NCBI GenBank assembly: GCA_023457475.1
Contig: JAEWLO010000374.1
Span: forward strand, 1 to 5,078
DNA: 5,078 bases
Reading direction: 5' to 3'
Origin: Pseudomonadota bacterium
GTDB lineage: Bacteria > Pseudomonadota > Gammaproteobacteria > Xanthomonadales > Xanthomonadaceae
Shown: piece after piece, positions 1 through 5,078 of the stretch
Position numbering within the stretch: position 1 is the stretch's first letter
Layout: every line of letters begins with the position of its first letter
The notes under the pieces: generated by a model
Told to the model about the DNA's origin: nothing
Databases searched by the model: none
Seen by the model: only the letters and a program-made list of their open reading frames with translations
Program-made: the position numbers and the translations under genes

Positions 1-1
1 C

Positions 2-862
2 GCCAGTGCGGTGGCCGTACTGGCGACGGCGGGAGCTGCCCTGACGGCGATCAGCGGGCTGGTGGCGGGCACGGCCCTCACCCAGTCCGGTGCGGCCGCG
101 ATCACGGTGGCGACCCTGGGTGTCGCCACTGTCGGGGTGGAAGCGGCGGCACTGACCGCGCACGCCACCGGTAACGAGAAGGCAGGCGACATTCTTGGCT
201 GGGTGGGGCTGGGGCTGGGGGCCGTGGCGCTGGCGGGTGCGGCACCGAGCCTGTTCAAGGCTGCCGGAAAGGCGGCAAGCCGGGCGACGCAGAAAATCTC
301 CAGATTCACCCAGCGTATCCATGCAATCCGCACGCAGGGACTTTCCGGGCGCGGCGCGACAGCGGCGGGAAGGCGGATGGCGGCGTCGGGCCCTCGCCGT
401 CAGACCATGTTCGTGCCGGCGGCCGCGCAGGGCGGGGGTGCCGCGCCTGCCGCGCGGGGCGCGAGCCGGCTGGTCGGCTACCACGGCACGTCCAGCGCGA
501 ACGCCAGTGAAATACTGCGCGGCGGGTCCAACCGCCTGTTCCTGACCGACCGGGTCGAATCCGCACGCCACTATGCGAAGGCCGTGGGCGGCGATGACGG
601 CATGGTGCTGGGAATGTACGCCGATGACGTGGATACCTGGACAATGGCCACGCGTCCCAAGATCAACGGCAAAGGGTATGCGGAGATCGACGCGCACGGC
701 AGAACGATGACCGGCCGCATTGCCGGTGCCGACGCGCCGCCGATCGACGACTTCATGGAATTCTTTGGCCAACGTGCGATGACCCATCAGGACATCCTCG
801 CCGAGCTCCGGCGGGAGATGGGGGATGCGGCCTTCGATGCGCGCATGAGCGCCTACCGATGA
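2..862 (+). CDS. Rhs-family polymorphic toxin, C-terminal part only, with ADP-ribosyltransferase-like tip (5' truncated by window edge)
   Basis: The reading frame is open from base 2 to a TGA at 860-862, giving 286 residues of a protein whose beginning lies outside the window. An in-frame GTG at 11 is not a credible start because the frame continues upstream and the matching segment in the next gene is internal. Residues 1-102 are a hydrophobic Gly/Ala-rich segment, ending in ISRF, that matches the pre-toxin segment of the neighbouring Rhs gene; this is why I call it Rhs. Residues 103-155 are an Arg/Ala/Gly-rich linker. Residues 157-286 resemble an H-Y-E class ADP-ribosyltransferase: GYHGTS (H161) matches the NAD-binding motif of diphtheria-toxin-like enzymes, and FLTDRVESARHYA (180-192) matches the second motif with its Tyr. 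The third catalytic Glu is uncertain, E228 (GYAEID) or E253 (FMEFF). The inferred role is to modify a target protein or nucleic acid with ADP-ribose after delivery. The target and the delivery route cannot be read from the sequence. Other NAD-using folds of similar motif remain possible. Confidence 0.72.
   Translation, partial: ASAVAVLATAGAALTAISGLVAGTALTQSGAAAITVATLGVATVGVEAAALTAHATGNEKAGDILGWVGLGLGAVALAGAAPSLFKAAGKAASRATQKISRFTQRIHAIRTQGLSGRGATAAGRRMAASGPRRQTMFVPAAAQGGGAAPAARGASRLVGYHGTSSANASEILRGGSNRLFLTDRVESARHYAKAVGGDDGMVLGMYADDVDTWTMATRPKINGKGYAEIDAHGRTMTGRIAGADAPPIDDFMEFFGQRAMTHQDILAELRREMGDAAFDARMSAYR
86..307 (+). repeat. Paralogous pre-toxin segment, copy 1
   Basis: This coding segment is homologous to 1582-1794 in the second Rhs gene. 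In both, the protein starts SGAAAI, continues with TLGVA, VGVEAA and LTA, then ILGWVGLGLG, and ends in SRF. The lengths differ by 9 bases (222 against 213), equal to a three-residue gap near the end. Weaker similarity extends upstream to the window edge. Sequence downstream of SRF is unrelated in the two genes, so this block marks the junction between the conserved carrier and the variable toxin tip. Confidence 0.85.
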
Positions 863-873
863 TTGCAGCACAG

Positions 874-879
874 AAGGAG
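874..879 (+). promoter_or_regulatory. Ribosome binding site deciding the start of the second Rhs gene
   Basis: AAGGAG is a near-perfect Shine-Dalgarno sequence 9 bases before the ATG at 889 and 6 bases before an in-frame GTG at 886. It argues for a start at 886 or 889 rather than at the ATG at 859, which overlaps the stop codon of the previous gene (ATGA) and would place this site inside the coding sequence. Confidence 0.75.
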
Positions 880-888
880 AAGCGCGTG

Positions 889-2325
889 ATGAGCGGTTCC
901 CAGGCGAAGAGCGACGAACCGGCAGGGCCCGTGCGGCCCCTCCCGGTATCCGGCTACGGTTACGATGCCGCCAACCGGTTGGTGCGGATCCAGGGCGTCG
1001 CGTCGACACGGTGGCGCTACTGGCTGGGCGACCAGGTTGCCAACGAGGCGCATGCGGGCCAGACGTGCACACTGCGGCTGAGCTGGCTGCAGGCGGGCGG
1101 GCGGCCCTTGGTGGAGACGGCGGACGGTATCGTGTCGCGCCGCCTGCTGCTCGCGGGGGACGGTGCCGGTTCGACCGTCTTCGAAGCGGGCGTGGAAAAC
1201 CGTCTGCGTTCCTACGCGCCCCATGGCTACCGCGATGCCGCGGACGGCACCCACGCCGAGCCGGCGTTCCAGGGCGAGCGGTTTGACGCGGAAAGTGGCT
1301 GCTACCTGCTGGGGGCCGGTCATCATCGTCCGTACAGCCCGACCCTGGGCCTGTTCCTGGCACCGGACCGTTGGGCACCGTTTGATCGAGGCGGGCTCAA
1401 TGCCCTGAGCTTCTGCGCCGGCGATCCCGTCAACCGTCATGATCCCAGCGGCCACTTCTGGAAGTGGGTGGTGGCGGGCATCGGCATCGTACTGGGGGTG
1501 GCTGCCGTCATCGCGTCGGCGGGCACGGCGGCGGGCGCGGTGGGTGTGGTGCTCTCTGGTGGGCTGGGTGCATTGAATGCGAGCGGCGCGGCCGCAATCG
1601 CGGGCGTGACCCTGGGCGTGGCCTCCGTCGGCGTGGAGGCTGCGTCCCTGACCGCGATGGCGAAAGGTGACGATGAAACCGCCGGGATTCTGGGGTGGGT
1701 GGGGCTGGGCCTGGGGGTAGCAGGCCTGGCCCCCGCGCTGGGCAAGGCGGCGATGAAGGGCGCAGGCAGGCTCGCCGACAGGATGTCGCGCTTCAGTGGA
1801 CGGGTTGCGCGAAGACGACCTCCGGCGGGCGGAGGCAGCGCCGCTACGGGGCGGCTTGGACCACCGGGAGGCAGCTCCCCGGCTTTCAACCGTCGGGGAG
1901 GGAGACTGTGGCGGACCGATCCAACCGGAGGTCAGTTCAACGTACGGGTCACGTCTGCTCCGGGGCCGAAAAAGTGGGCCAGAACCGCCGGCGTGCGTCC
2001 GAACCGGTTCAGCGCACCTGCGCAACGGCCGACGTCGCTGGACTTCGCGTCCAAGCGGCCCCGGCCGTACACTCACTACGAAGGGCCCCCGGTGCCTGCC
2101 AGCGCGCTGGACGAACCCATTCAGGTTACGCCTGACTACCCGCATGTACGCTTCAACGACGCGGTTGACACCCAGCGTTACCGTCCAGTGGCGTACTCCA
2201 GCCGATACATCCGCGATTCGCGGGTCAACTTGCCTGCACCAGCGGAAGACGTCGCGTTCCTGATGGCCAGCAGCGACCCTGCGGACTACTACATAAAGGT
2301 GGCGCTTGAGATGAAAACCCCCTGA
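889..2325 (+). CDS. Short Rhs repeat-associated core protein with hydrophobic pre-toxin segment and unassigned C-terminal tip
   Basis: The product has 478 residues. I chose ATG 889 because of the AAGGAG at 874-879; GTG 886 is equally possible and ATG 859 is less likely. No signal peptide is visible. Residues about 23-55 carry a YD-repeat stretch (YDAANRLVRI, then WRYWLGDQ). Residues 126-191 are the Rhs repeat-associated core: YLLGAG, YSPTLGLFLAPD, FDRGGLN, GDPVN and DPSGH (185-189). Its wording resembles the TccC-like and Pseudomonas-type Rhs proteins. Residues 192-302 form the hydrophobic Gly/Ala-rich segment shared with the gene upstream. Residues 303-478 are a polar tip I do not recognise, rich in Arg and Pro at its start. 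Classical Rhs and TcC proteins have many more YD repeats building a hollow shell, so this one is strongly shortened. It lies 26 bases after the previous gene, probably co-transcribed. By family it should be a secreted or delivered effector; that role is inference. Confidence 0.85.
   Translation: MSGSQAKSDEPAGPVRPLPVSGYGYDAANRLVRIQGVASTRWRYWLGDQVANEAHAGQTCTLRLSWLQAGGRPLVETADGIVSRRLLLAGDGAGSTVFEAGVENRLRSYAPHGYRDAADGTHAEPAFQGERFDAESGCYLLGAGHHRPYSPTLGLFLAPDRWAPFDRGGLNALSFCAGDPVNRHDPSGHFWKWVVAGIGIVLGVAAVIASAGTAAGAVGVVLSGGLGALNASGAAAIAGVTLGVASVGVEAASLTAMAKGDDETAGILGWVGLGLGVAGLAPALGKAAMKGAGRLADRMSRFSGRVARRRPPAGGGSAATGRLGPPGGSSPAFNRRGGRLWRTDPTGGQFNVRVTSAPGPKKWARTAGVRPNRFSAPAQRPTSLDFASKRPRPYTHYEGPPVPASALDEPIQVTPDYPHVRFNDAVDTQRYRPVAYSSRYIRDSRVNLPAPAEDVAFLMASSDPADYYIKVALEMKTP
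1582..1794 (+). repeat. Paralogous pre-toxin segment, copy 2
   Basis: This is the counterpart of 86-307. It encodes the hydrophobic stretch directly between the Rhs core and the variable tip. The two copies are clearly similar at protein level but diverged at DNA level, so the duplication is not recent or the genes were acquired separately. Confidence 0.85.
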
Positions 2326-2357
2326 CTGCCCGCGGACGATGCGTATGGATCCAGGGG

Positions 2358-2396
2358 GCGGACGGAAGGTGGCCCCGGCCAGGCACGGCCGTCTGC
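2358..2396 (+). other. GC-rich nested hairpin after the second Rhs gene
   Basis: Bases 2358-2365 (GCGGACGG) pair with 2389-2396 (CCGTCTGC) over 8 pairs including one G-U. Inside, TGGC at 2370-2373 pairs with GCCA at 2378-2381. It begins 33 bases after the stop codon of the Rhs gene. No T-run follows, so it is not a classical intrinsic terminator. It may protect a 3' end or cause pausing before Rho-dependent release. Confidence 0.4.
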
Positions 2397-2400
2397 ACCA

Positions 2401-2429
2401 TTGCGCCAGAGCCTCACAATGTTTATCAT
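2401..2429 (+). promoter_or_regulatory. Putative sigma-70 promoter of the rimP-nusA-infB operon
   Basis: A -10-like TATCAT at 2424-2429 matches five of six consensus bases. It lies exactly 17 bases after TTGCGC at 2401-2406, which keeps only the TTG of the -35 consensus. The predicted start of transcription is near 2436, which would give a leader of about 246 bases before rimP. The neighbourhood is locally less GC-rich than the rest of the window. The -35 is weak, so this is a prediction. Confidence 0.55.
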
Positions 2430-2435
2430 CAGCAG

Positions 2436-2632
2436 CTTAGCGGACTACCTGACTGGCGCGTTTCCCGGAACGCCGACCGTTCCGCGAACGGCTTCCGGGC
2501 CGTGCGACACCTTTCAGGTAGTCGTGACCCCCCGGAAATGCTGGGCTCGCAGCCTCTGTCAGGCGCTGCAGCCGGAATCCAGCACGACCGGAGTTGTACC
2601 GGACAAGGGGCCCTGCGGGCCCTTTGTTGTTT
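2436..2632 (+). ncRNA. Structured leader RNA of the rimP operon (attenuator type)
   Basis: Between the predicted transcription start and the terminator lie two strong stem-loops. The first is a long interrupted hairpin: 2443-2452 pairs perfectly with 2514-2523 (GACTACCTGA with TCAGGTAGTC), 2456-2460 with 2501-2505 (one G-U), 2464-2470 with 2493-2499 (CCCGGAA with TTCCGGG), and 2477-2482 with 2486-2491 (CCGTTC with GAACGG) around a CGC loop. The second is 2539-2545 with 2578-2584 (TGCTGG with CCAGCA plus a G-U), enclosing GCAGC 2549-2553 with GCTGC 2565-2569. The terminator is the third. As I recall, a gammaproteobacterial rimP leader with a terminal intrinsic terminator has been described computationally; this arrangement fits it. 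The ligand or signal is unknown. The pairing is seen in the sequence; regulation is inferred. Confidence 0.65.
2605..2632 (+). terminator. Intrinsic terminator or attenuator upstream of rimP
   Basis: AAGGGGCCC at 2605-2613 pairs with GGGCCCTTT at 2617-2624/5 around a TGC loop, giving six G-C pairs, one G-U and two A-T pairs. A T-rich tail, TTTGTTGTTT (2623-2632), follows. It lies 49 bases before the rimP start with no gene directly before it. It therefore more likely stops leader transcripts early than ends the Rhs genes, although it would also limit read-through from them. Confidence 0.75.
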
Positions 2633-2638
2633 CCGGAA

Positions 2639-2653
2639 GCTGGCCAGGCCAGC
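2639..2653 (+). other. Small hairpin in the rimP 5' untranslated region
   Basis: GCTGGC at 2639-2644 is complementary to GCCAGC at 2648-2653 around a three-base loop. It lies between the attenuator and the rimP ribosome binding site (AAGG, 2672-2675). It does not cover that site. Its function is unknown; it may simply insulate the translation start from the upstream structure. Confidence 0.4.
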
Positions 2654-2681
2654 CCCACTTTCATACGAATCAAGGCAGAAC

Positions 2682-3275
2682 GTGAGCGACAAGGCAACCG
2701 AAATCGCGAACCTGCTGGGCCCGACCGTCGAGTCGCTGGGGCTCGAGCTGCTGGGCGTGGAATATCTCACCGCCCCCGGTGGTGCGACCCTGCGCCTGTA
2801 CATCGACGTGCCGCTGGCCGAGCAACCCGAGCGCATCGTCAACATCGACGACTGCGAGCGCGTCAGCCGTGAAGTGTCGGCCCAGCTGGACGTGGAAGAC
2901 CCGATCAGCGCCAACTACACCCTGGAAGTGTCCTCGCCGGGCGTGGACCGCCCGCTGTTCACCCTGGAACAGTTCGAACGCGCCATCGGCGAGTCGGCCA
3001 AGGTCACCCTGAAGCTGCCGCAGGACGGCCGCCGCCGTCTGCAGGGCGAGATCCTCGCCGTGGACGCAGAGGCCAATACGGTCACCTTCAAGGTCGACAA
3101 CAAGAACGAATTCATCGCCGATGTCGAGAACATCGACAAGGCCCGCATCATGCCGGACTGGGCCGCCCTTGGCCTGGCTCCGACCAAACCGACTGGCCCG
3201 GCACCCAAACAGGGTGACAAGGCGAACAAGAAACCATCCAACAAGCCGGCGGCCAAGAAGCCGCGCGCGGAGTAA
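2682..3275 (+). CDS. rimP: Ribosome maturation factor RimP
   Basis: RimP binds free 30S subunits in the cytoplasm and is needed for efficient late maturation of the small subunit. The product has 197 residues, somewhat longer than the roughly 150 of E. coli RimP because of a basic tail. I chose the GTG at 2682 because the protein then begins MSDKATEIANLLG, the expected N-terminus, with AAGG at 2672-2675 six bases before it. The frame stays open upstream to 2502, but that part is the leader RNA and looks unlike protein. Residues 1-82 form the N-terminal alpha/beta domain (LGLELLGVEY, LRLYID). VSSPGVDRPL at 83-92 is the family signature. Residues 95-165 are the SH3-like C-terminal domain, ending KARIMPDW. 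Residues 168-197 are a Lys/Pro-rich tail, probably disordered. nusA follows 7 bases later, so they are co-transcribed. Confidence 0.96.
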   Translation: MSDKATEIANLLGPTVESLGLELLGVEYLTAPGGATLRLYIDVPLAEQPERIVNIDDCERVSREVSAQLDVEDPISANYTLEVSSPGVDRPLFTLEQFERAIGESAKVTLKLPQDGRRRLQGEILAVDAEANTVTFKVDNKNEFIADVENIDKARIMPDWAALGLAPTKPTGPAPKQGDKANKKPSNKPAAKKPRAE

Positions 3276-3282
3276 GCAGCCG

Positions 3283-4794
3283 ATGAGCAAGGAACTTTTG
3301 CTGGTAGTGGACGCGGTCGCCAATGAGAAGGGCGTGCCGCGTGAAGTGATCTTCGAGGCCATCGAAGCCGCCCTGGCTTCGGCCGCGAAGAAGCGTTACC
3401 CGGACCAGGAAGTGCTGGCCCGCGTGTCCATCGACCACAAGGATGGCACCTACGAAACCTTCCGCCGCTGGGAAGTGGTGGCCGATGACGTCGTCATGGA
3501 ATCGCCGGACCGTCAGATCCGCCTGATGGATGCCGTGGACGAAGCCGACGGCGTGGAAGTAGGCGATTACATCGAAGAACAGATCGAAAACCCGGACTTC
3601 GGCCGCATCGCGGCGCAGGCCGCCAAGCAGGTCATCGTCCAGCGCGTGCGCGAAGCCGAGCGCCAGCAGGTCGTGGATGCGTGGAAGGACCGCGTGGGCG
3701 AGCTCGTCACCGGTGTGGTCAAGCGCGCCGAGCGCGGCAACATCTATGTGGACCTGGGCGGCAACGCCGAAGCGTTCATCCCGAAGGACAAGGGCATTCC
3801 GCGCGACGTGCTGCGCGCCGGCGACCGCGTGCGCGGCTACCTGGCCGAAGTGCGTTCGGAACCCCGTGGCCCGCAGCTGTTCATCAGCCGTGCCGCCCCG
3901 GAATTCATGATCGAGCTGTTCAAGCTGGAAGTGCCGGAAGTCGGCCAGGGTCTGGTGGAAATCAAGGCCTGTGCCCGCGACCCGGGCGACCGCGCCAAGA
4001 TCGCCGTGCTGGCCCACGACGCGCGTACCGATCCCATCGGTGCCTGCATCGGCATGCGCGGTTCGCGCGTGCAGGCCGTGTCCAACGAGCTCAATGGCGA
4101 GCGCGTGGACATCGTGCTGTGGAACGACAACCCGGCCAACTTCGTCATCAACGCGATGGCCCCGGCCGAAGTGCAGTCGATCATCGTCGATGAAGAGAAG
4201 CACTCCATGGACCTGGCCGTCGCTGAAGAGCGCCTGGCCCAGGCGATCGGCAAGGGCGGCCAGAACGTGCGCCTGGCCAGCCGCCTGACCGGTTGGCAGC
4301 TGAACGTGATGACCCAGGACCAGGTCACCGCGAAGTCCGAAGCCGAGCAGGGCGTGGCCCGCCAGCTGTTCATGGACAAGCTGGAAGTGGACGAGGAAAT
4401 CGCCGCCATCCTGGTGAGCGAAGGCTTCAACACGGTCGAAGAAATCGCCTATGTCCCGGTCGGCGAACTGCTGGCCGTGGAAGGCTTCGACGAGGACATC
4501 GTCGAAGAGCTGCGTGCACGTGCCCGCGATGCGCTGCTCAATGAAGCGCTGGCGGTGGAAGAGGGTCTGGAAGACGGCTTGCCGGCGGCAGACCTGCTCG
4601 CCCTGGACGGCATGGACGAGGCAACCGCCTACGCCCTGGCCGGCCACGGCGTGCGTACGAGTGAGGACCTGTCGGAGCTGGCCACCGACGAGATCCTCGA
4701 GTTCGGCATCGAAGGCATGGACCAGGAGCGCGCCGCCGCCCTGGTGATGGCCGCCCGAGCCGAGGAGATCGCCCGCCTGGAGCGCGGCGAATGA
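3283..4794 (+). CDS. nusA: Transcription termination/antitermination factor NusA
   Basis: NusA binds RNA polymerase and nascent RNA, enhances pausing and intrinsic termination, and takes part in rRNA and lambda-type antitermination. The product has 503 residues, close to the 495 of E. coli. The ATG at 3283 gives MSKELLLVVDAVANEKGVPRE, the typical N-terminus, with GGAG at 3269-3272 overlapping the end of rimP. Residues 1-135 are the polymerase-binding N-terminal domain. Residues 138-202 are the S1 domain (GNIYVDLGG). KH1 follows with GMRG at 257-260 and KH2 with GKGG at 323-326. Two C-terminal acidic repeats lie at about 362-427 and 434-503, so the proteobacterial alpha-CTD/lambda-N-contacting region is complete. 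No key motif is missing. It sits second in the operon behind an attenuator-like leader, so feedback of NusA on its own transcription is plausible but inferred. Confidence 0.98.
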   Translation: MSKELLLVVDAVANEKGVPREVIFEAIEAALASAAKKRYPDQEVLARVSIDHKDGTYETFRRWEVVADDVVMESPDRQIRLMDAVDEADGVEVGDYIEEQIENPDFGRIAAQAAKQVIVQRVREAERQQVVDAWKDRVGELVTGVVKRAERGNIYVDLGGNAEAFIPKDKGIPRDVLRAGDRVRGYLAEVRSEPRGPQLFISRAAPEFMIELFKLEVPEVGQGLVEIKACARDPGDRAKIAVLAHDARTDPIGACIGMRGSRVQAVSNELNGERVDIVLWNDNPANFVINAMAPAEVQSIIVDEEKHSMDLAVAEERLAQAIGKGGQNVRLASRLTGWQLNVMTQDQVTAKSEAEQGVARQLFMDKLEVDEEIAAILVSEGFNTVEEIAYVPVGELLAVEGFDEDIVEELRARARDALLNEALAVEEGLEDGLPAADLLALDGMDEATAYALAGHGVRTSEDLSELATDEILEFGIEGMDQERAAALVMAARAEEIARLERGE

Positions 4795-4810
4795 GCCAGC
4801 GATGAACAGT

Positions 4811-4864
4811 GCCCTGACCCGCTCAGGGCTTAGACTCCGCGCTGCCTCCGTCCGTTTCGGAGGC
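4811..4864 (+). other. Two tandem hairpins between nusA and infB
   Basis: GCCCTGA at 4811-4817 pairs perfectly with TCAGGGC at 4823-4829 around a five-base loop. GCCTCCG at 4844-4850 pairs perfectly with CGGAGGC at 4858-4864 around a seven-base loop. Neither is followed by a T-run, so they are unlikely to end transcription strongly. They occupy most of the 95-base gap and may act as RNA processing, stability or pausing elements that set the level of infB relative to nusA. Confidence 0.5.
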
Positions 4865-4889
4865 GCGCCAACCAGATCATAGGATCCGA

Positions 4890-5078
4890 ATGTCGCAGCA
4901 AACCACCATCCGCAAGCTCGCCGAACTGGTCAACACGCCGGTCGAGAAACTGCTTGAACAACTTGCCGAAGCCGGCATGAAGTTCAGCGGTCCTGACCAG
5001 GTCGTGACCAGCACCGAGAAGGTGAAGCTCCTGGGCTTCCTCCGTCGTTCGCATGGCAAGGCGGAAACGCCCGTAGAA
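4890..5078 (+). CDS. infB: Translation initiation factor IF2, N-terminal fragment (3' truncated by window edge)
   Basis: IF2 is the GTPase that brings initiator fMet-tRNA to the 30S subunit and promotes joining of the 50S. Only the first 63 codons are in the window and the frame is still open at 5078. The ATG at 4890 is preceded by AGGA at 4881-4884, five bases away. The protein starts MSQQTTIRKLAELVNTPVEK and continues EQLAEAGM, which is the small IF2_N fold found at the N-terminus of gammaproteobacterial IF2. KVKLLGFLRRSHG at about 44-56 leads into the IF2-associated, usually charged, linker region. The GTPase domain lies outside the window. Position directly after nusA supports the assignment. 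Confidence 0.95.
   Translation, partial: MSQQTTIRKLAELVNTPVEKLLEQLAEAGMKFSGPDQVVTSTEKVKLLGFLRRSHGKAETPVE

Noticed and set aside
859..888. ATG 859 overlapping the previous stop codon as start of the second Rhs gene
   Set aside because: The ATGA overlap is suggestive of coupling, but the ten extra residues contain the strong ribosome binding site at 874-879, which is correctly placed for 886 or 889.
853..2145. Long open frame on the minus strand opposite the second Rhs gene
   Set aside because: It is antisense to a gene with clear Rhs motifs, has an Arg/Pro/His-rich composition typical of GC-rich shadow frames, and shows no recognisable domain.
2517..2525. GGTAG-containing sequence as a possible Stenotrophomonas GTAG-type repetitive palindrome
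   Set aside because: The GTAG lies within the base stem of the leader hairpin, the typical short stem-loop of such elements does not follow it, and there is no second copy in the window.
2502..2681. In-frame upstream extension of rimP to a GTG at 2502
   Set aside because: The extension would translate the leader and terminator. The expected RimP N-terminus starts at 2682, which has its own AAGG ribosome binding site.
2326..2681. A tRNA gene upstream of rimP, as in E. coli where metY lies there
   Set aside because: I looked for a T-arm motif of the GTTCRANNC type and for matching acceptor ends and found none; the stems present do not form a cloverleaf.
2401..2685. Open frame from TTG 2401 through the leader region
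   Set aside because: It overlaps the promoter, the leader stems and the terminator, lacks a ribosome binding site and has no recognisable protein features.
3148..4647. 499-codon open frame on the minus strand opposite nusA
   Set aside because: It is fully antisense to a certain nusA gene. Its His/Val/Asp/Gly-rich protein reflects complementary codons of a GC-rich gene rather than a real product.

Overview
The window looks chromosomal and comes from a GC-rich gammaproteobacterium. The most likely home is the family Xanthomonadaceae, Stenotrophomonas or a close relative. This rests on remembered family resemblance of the RimP, NusA and IF2 proteins and on the rimP-nusA-infB gene order; I could not run a database search. 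All genes lie on the + strand.

Region 1 (1-2325) is accessory. It holds two consecutive Rhs-type genes. The first is cut off by the left edge of the window and ends in a domain resembling H-Y-E class ADP-ribosyltransferases. The second is complete at 478 codons: a very short Rhs part (one clear YD repeat plus the Rhs-associated core), a hydrophobic Gly/Ala-rich segment, and a C-terminal tip of about 176 residues that I cannot assign. The two genes share the hydrophobic segment (86-307 and 1582-1794) and then diverge completely. This is the usual pattern of polymorphic toxins: a common carrier with exchanged tips. Only 26 bases separate the genes, and neither is followed by an obvious immunity gene.

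Region 2 (2326-2681) has no protein gene but is rich in structure. It holds a GC-rich hairpin after the second rhs gene, a promoter-like pair with a 17-base spacer (2401-2429), a long four-segment hairpin (2443-2523), a second stem-loop (2539-2584), an intrinsic-terminator-like hairpin with a T-rich tail (2605-2632), and a small hairpin just before the rimP start. Together these form a convincing attenuator-type leader for the operon that follows.

Region 3 (2682-5078) is a core housekeeping operon: rimP (30S maturation), nusA (transcription elongation, termination and antitermination) and the start of infB (initiation factor IF2), which runs off the right edge. rimP and nusA are 7 bases apart. 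nusA and infB are separated by 95 bases containing two tandem hairpins. The operon couples transcription and translation functions; a terminator in its leader suggests control by premature termination, with NusA itself an obvious candidate for feedback.

The most rewarding parts are the paired Rhs genes with different tips, the unassigned tip of the second, and the structured leader upstream of rimP.
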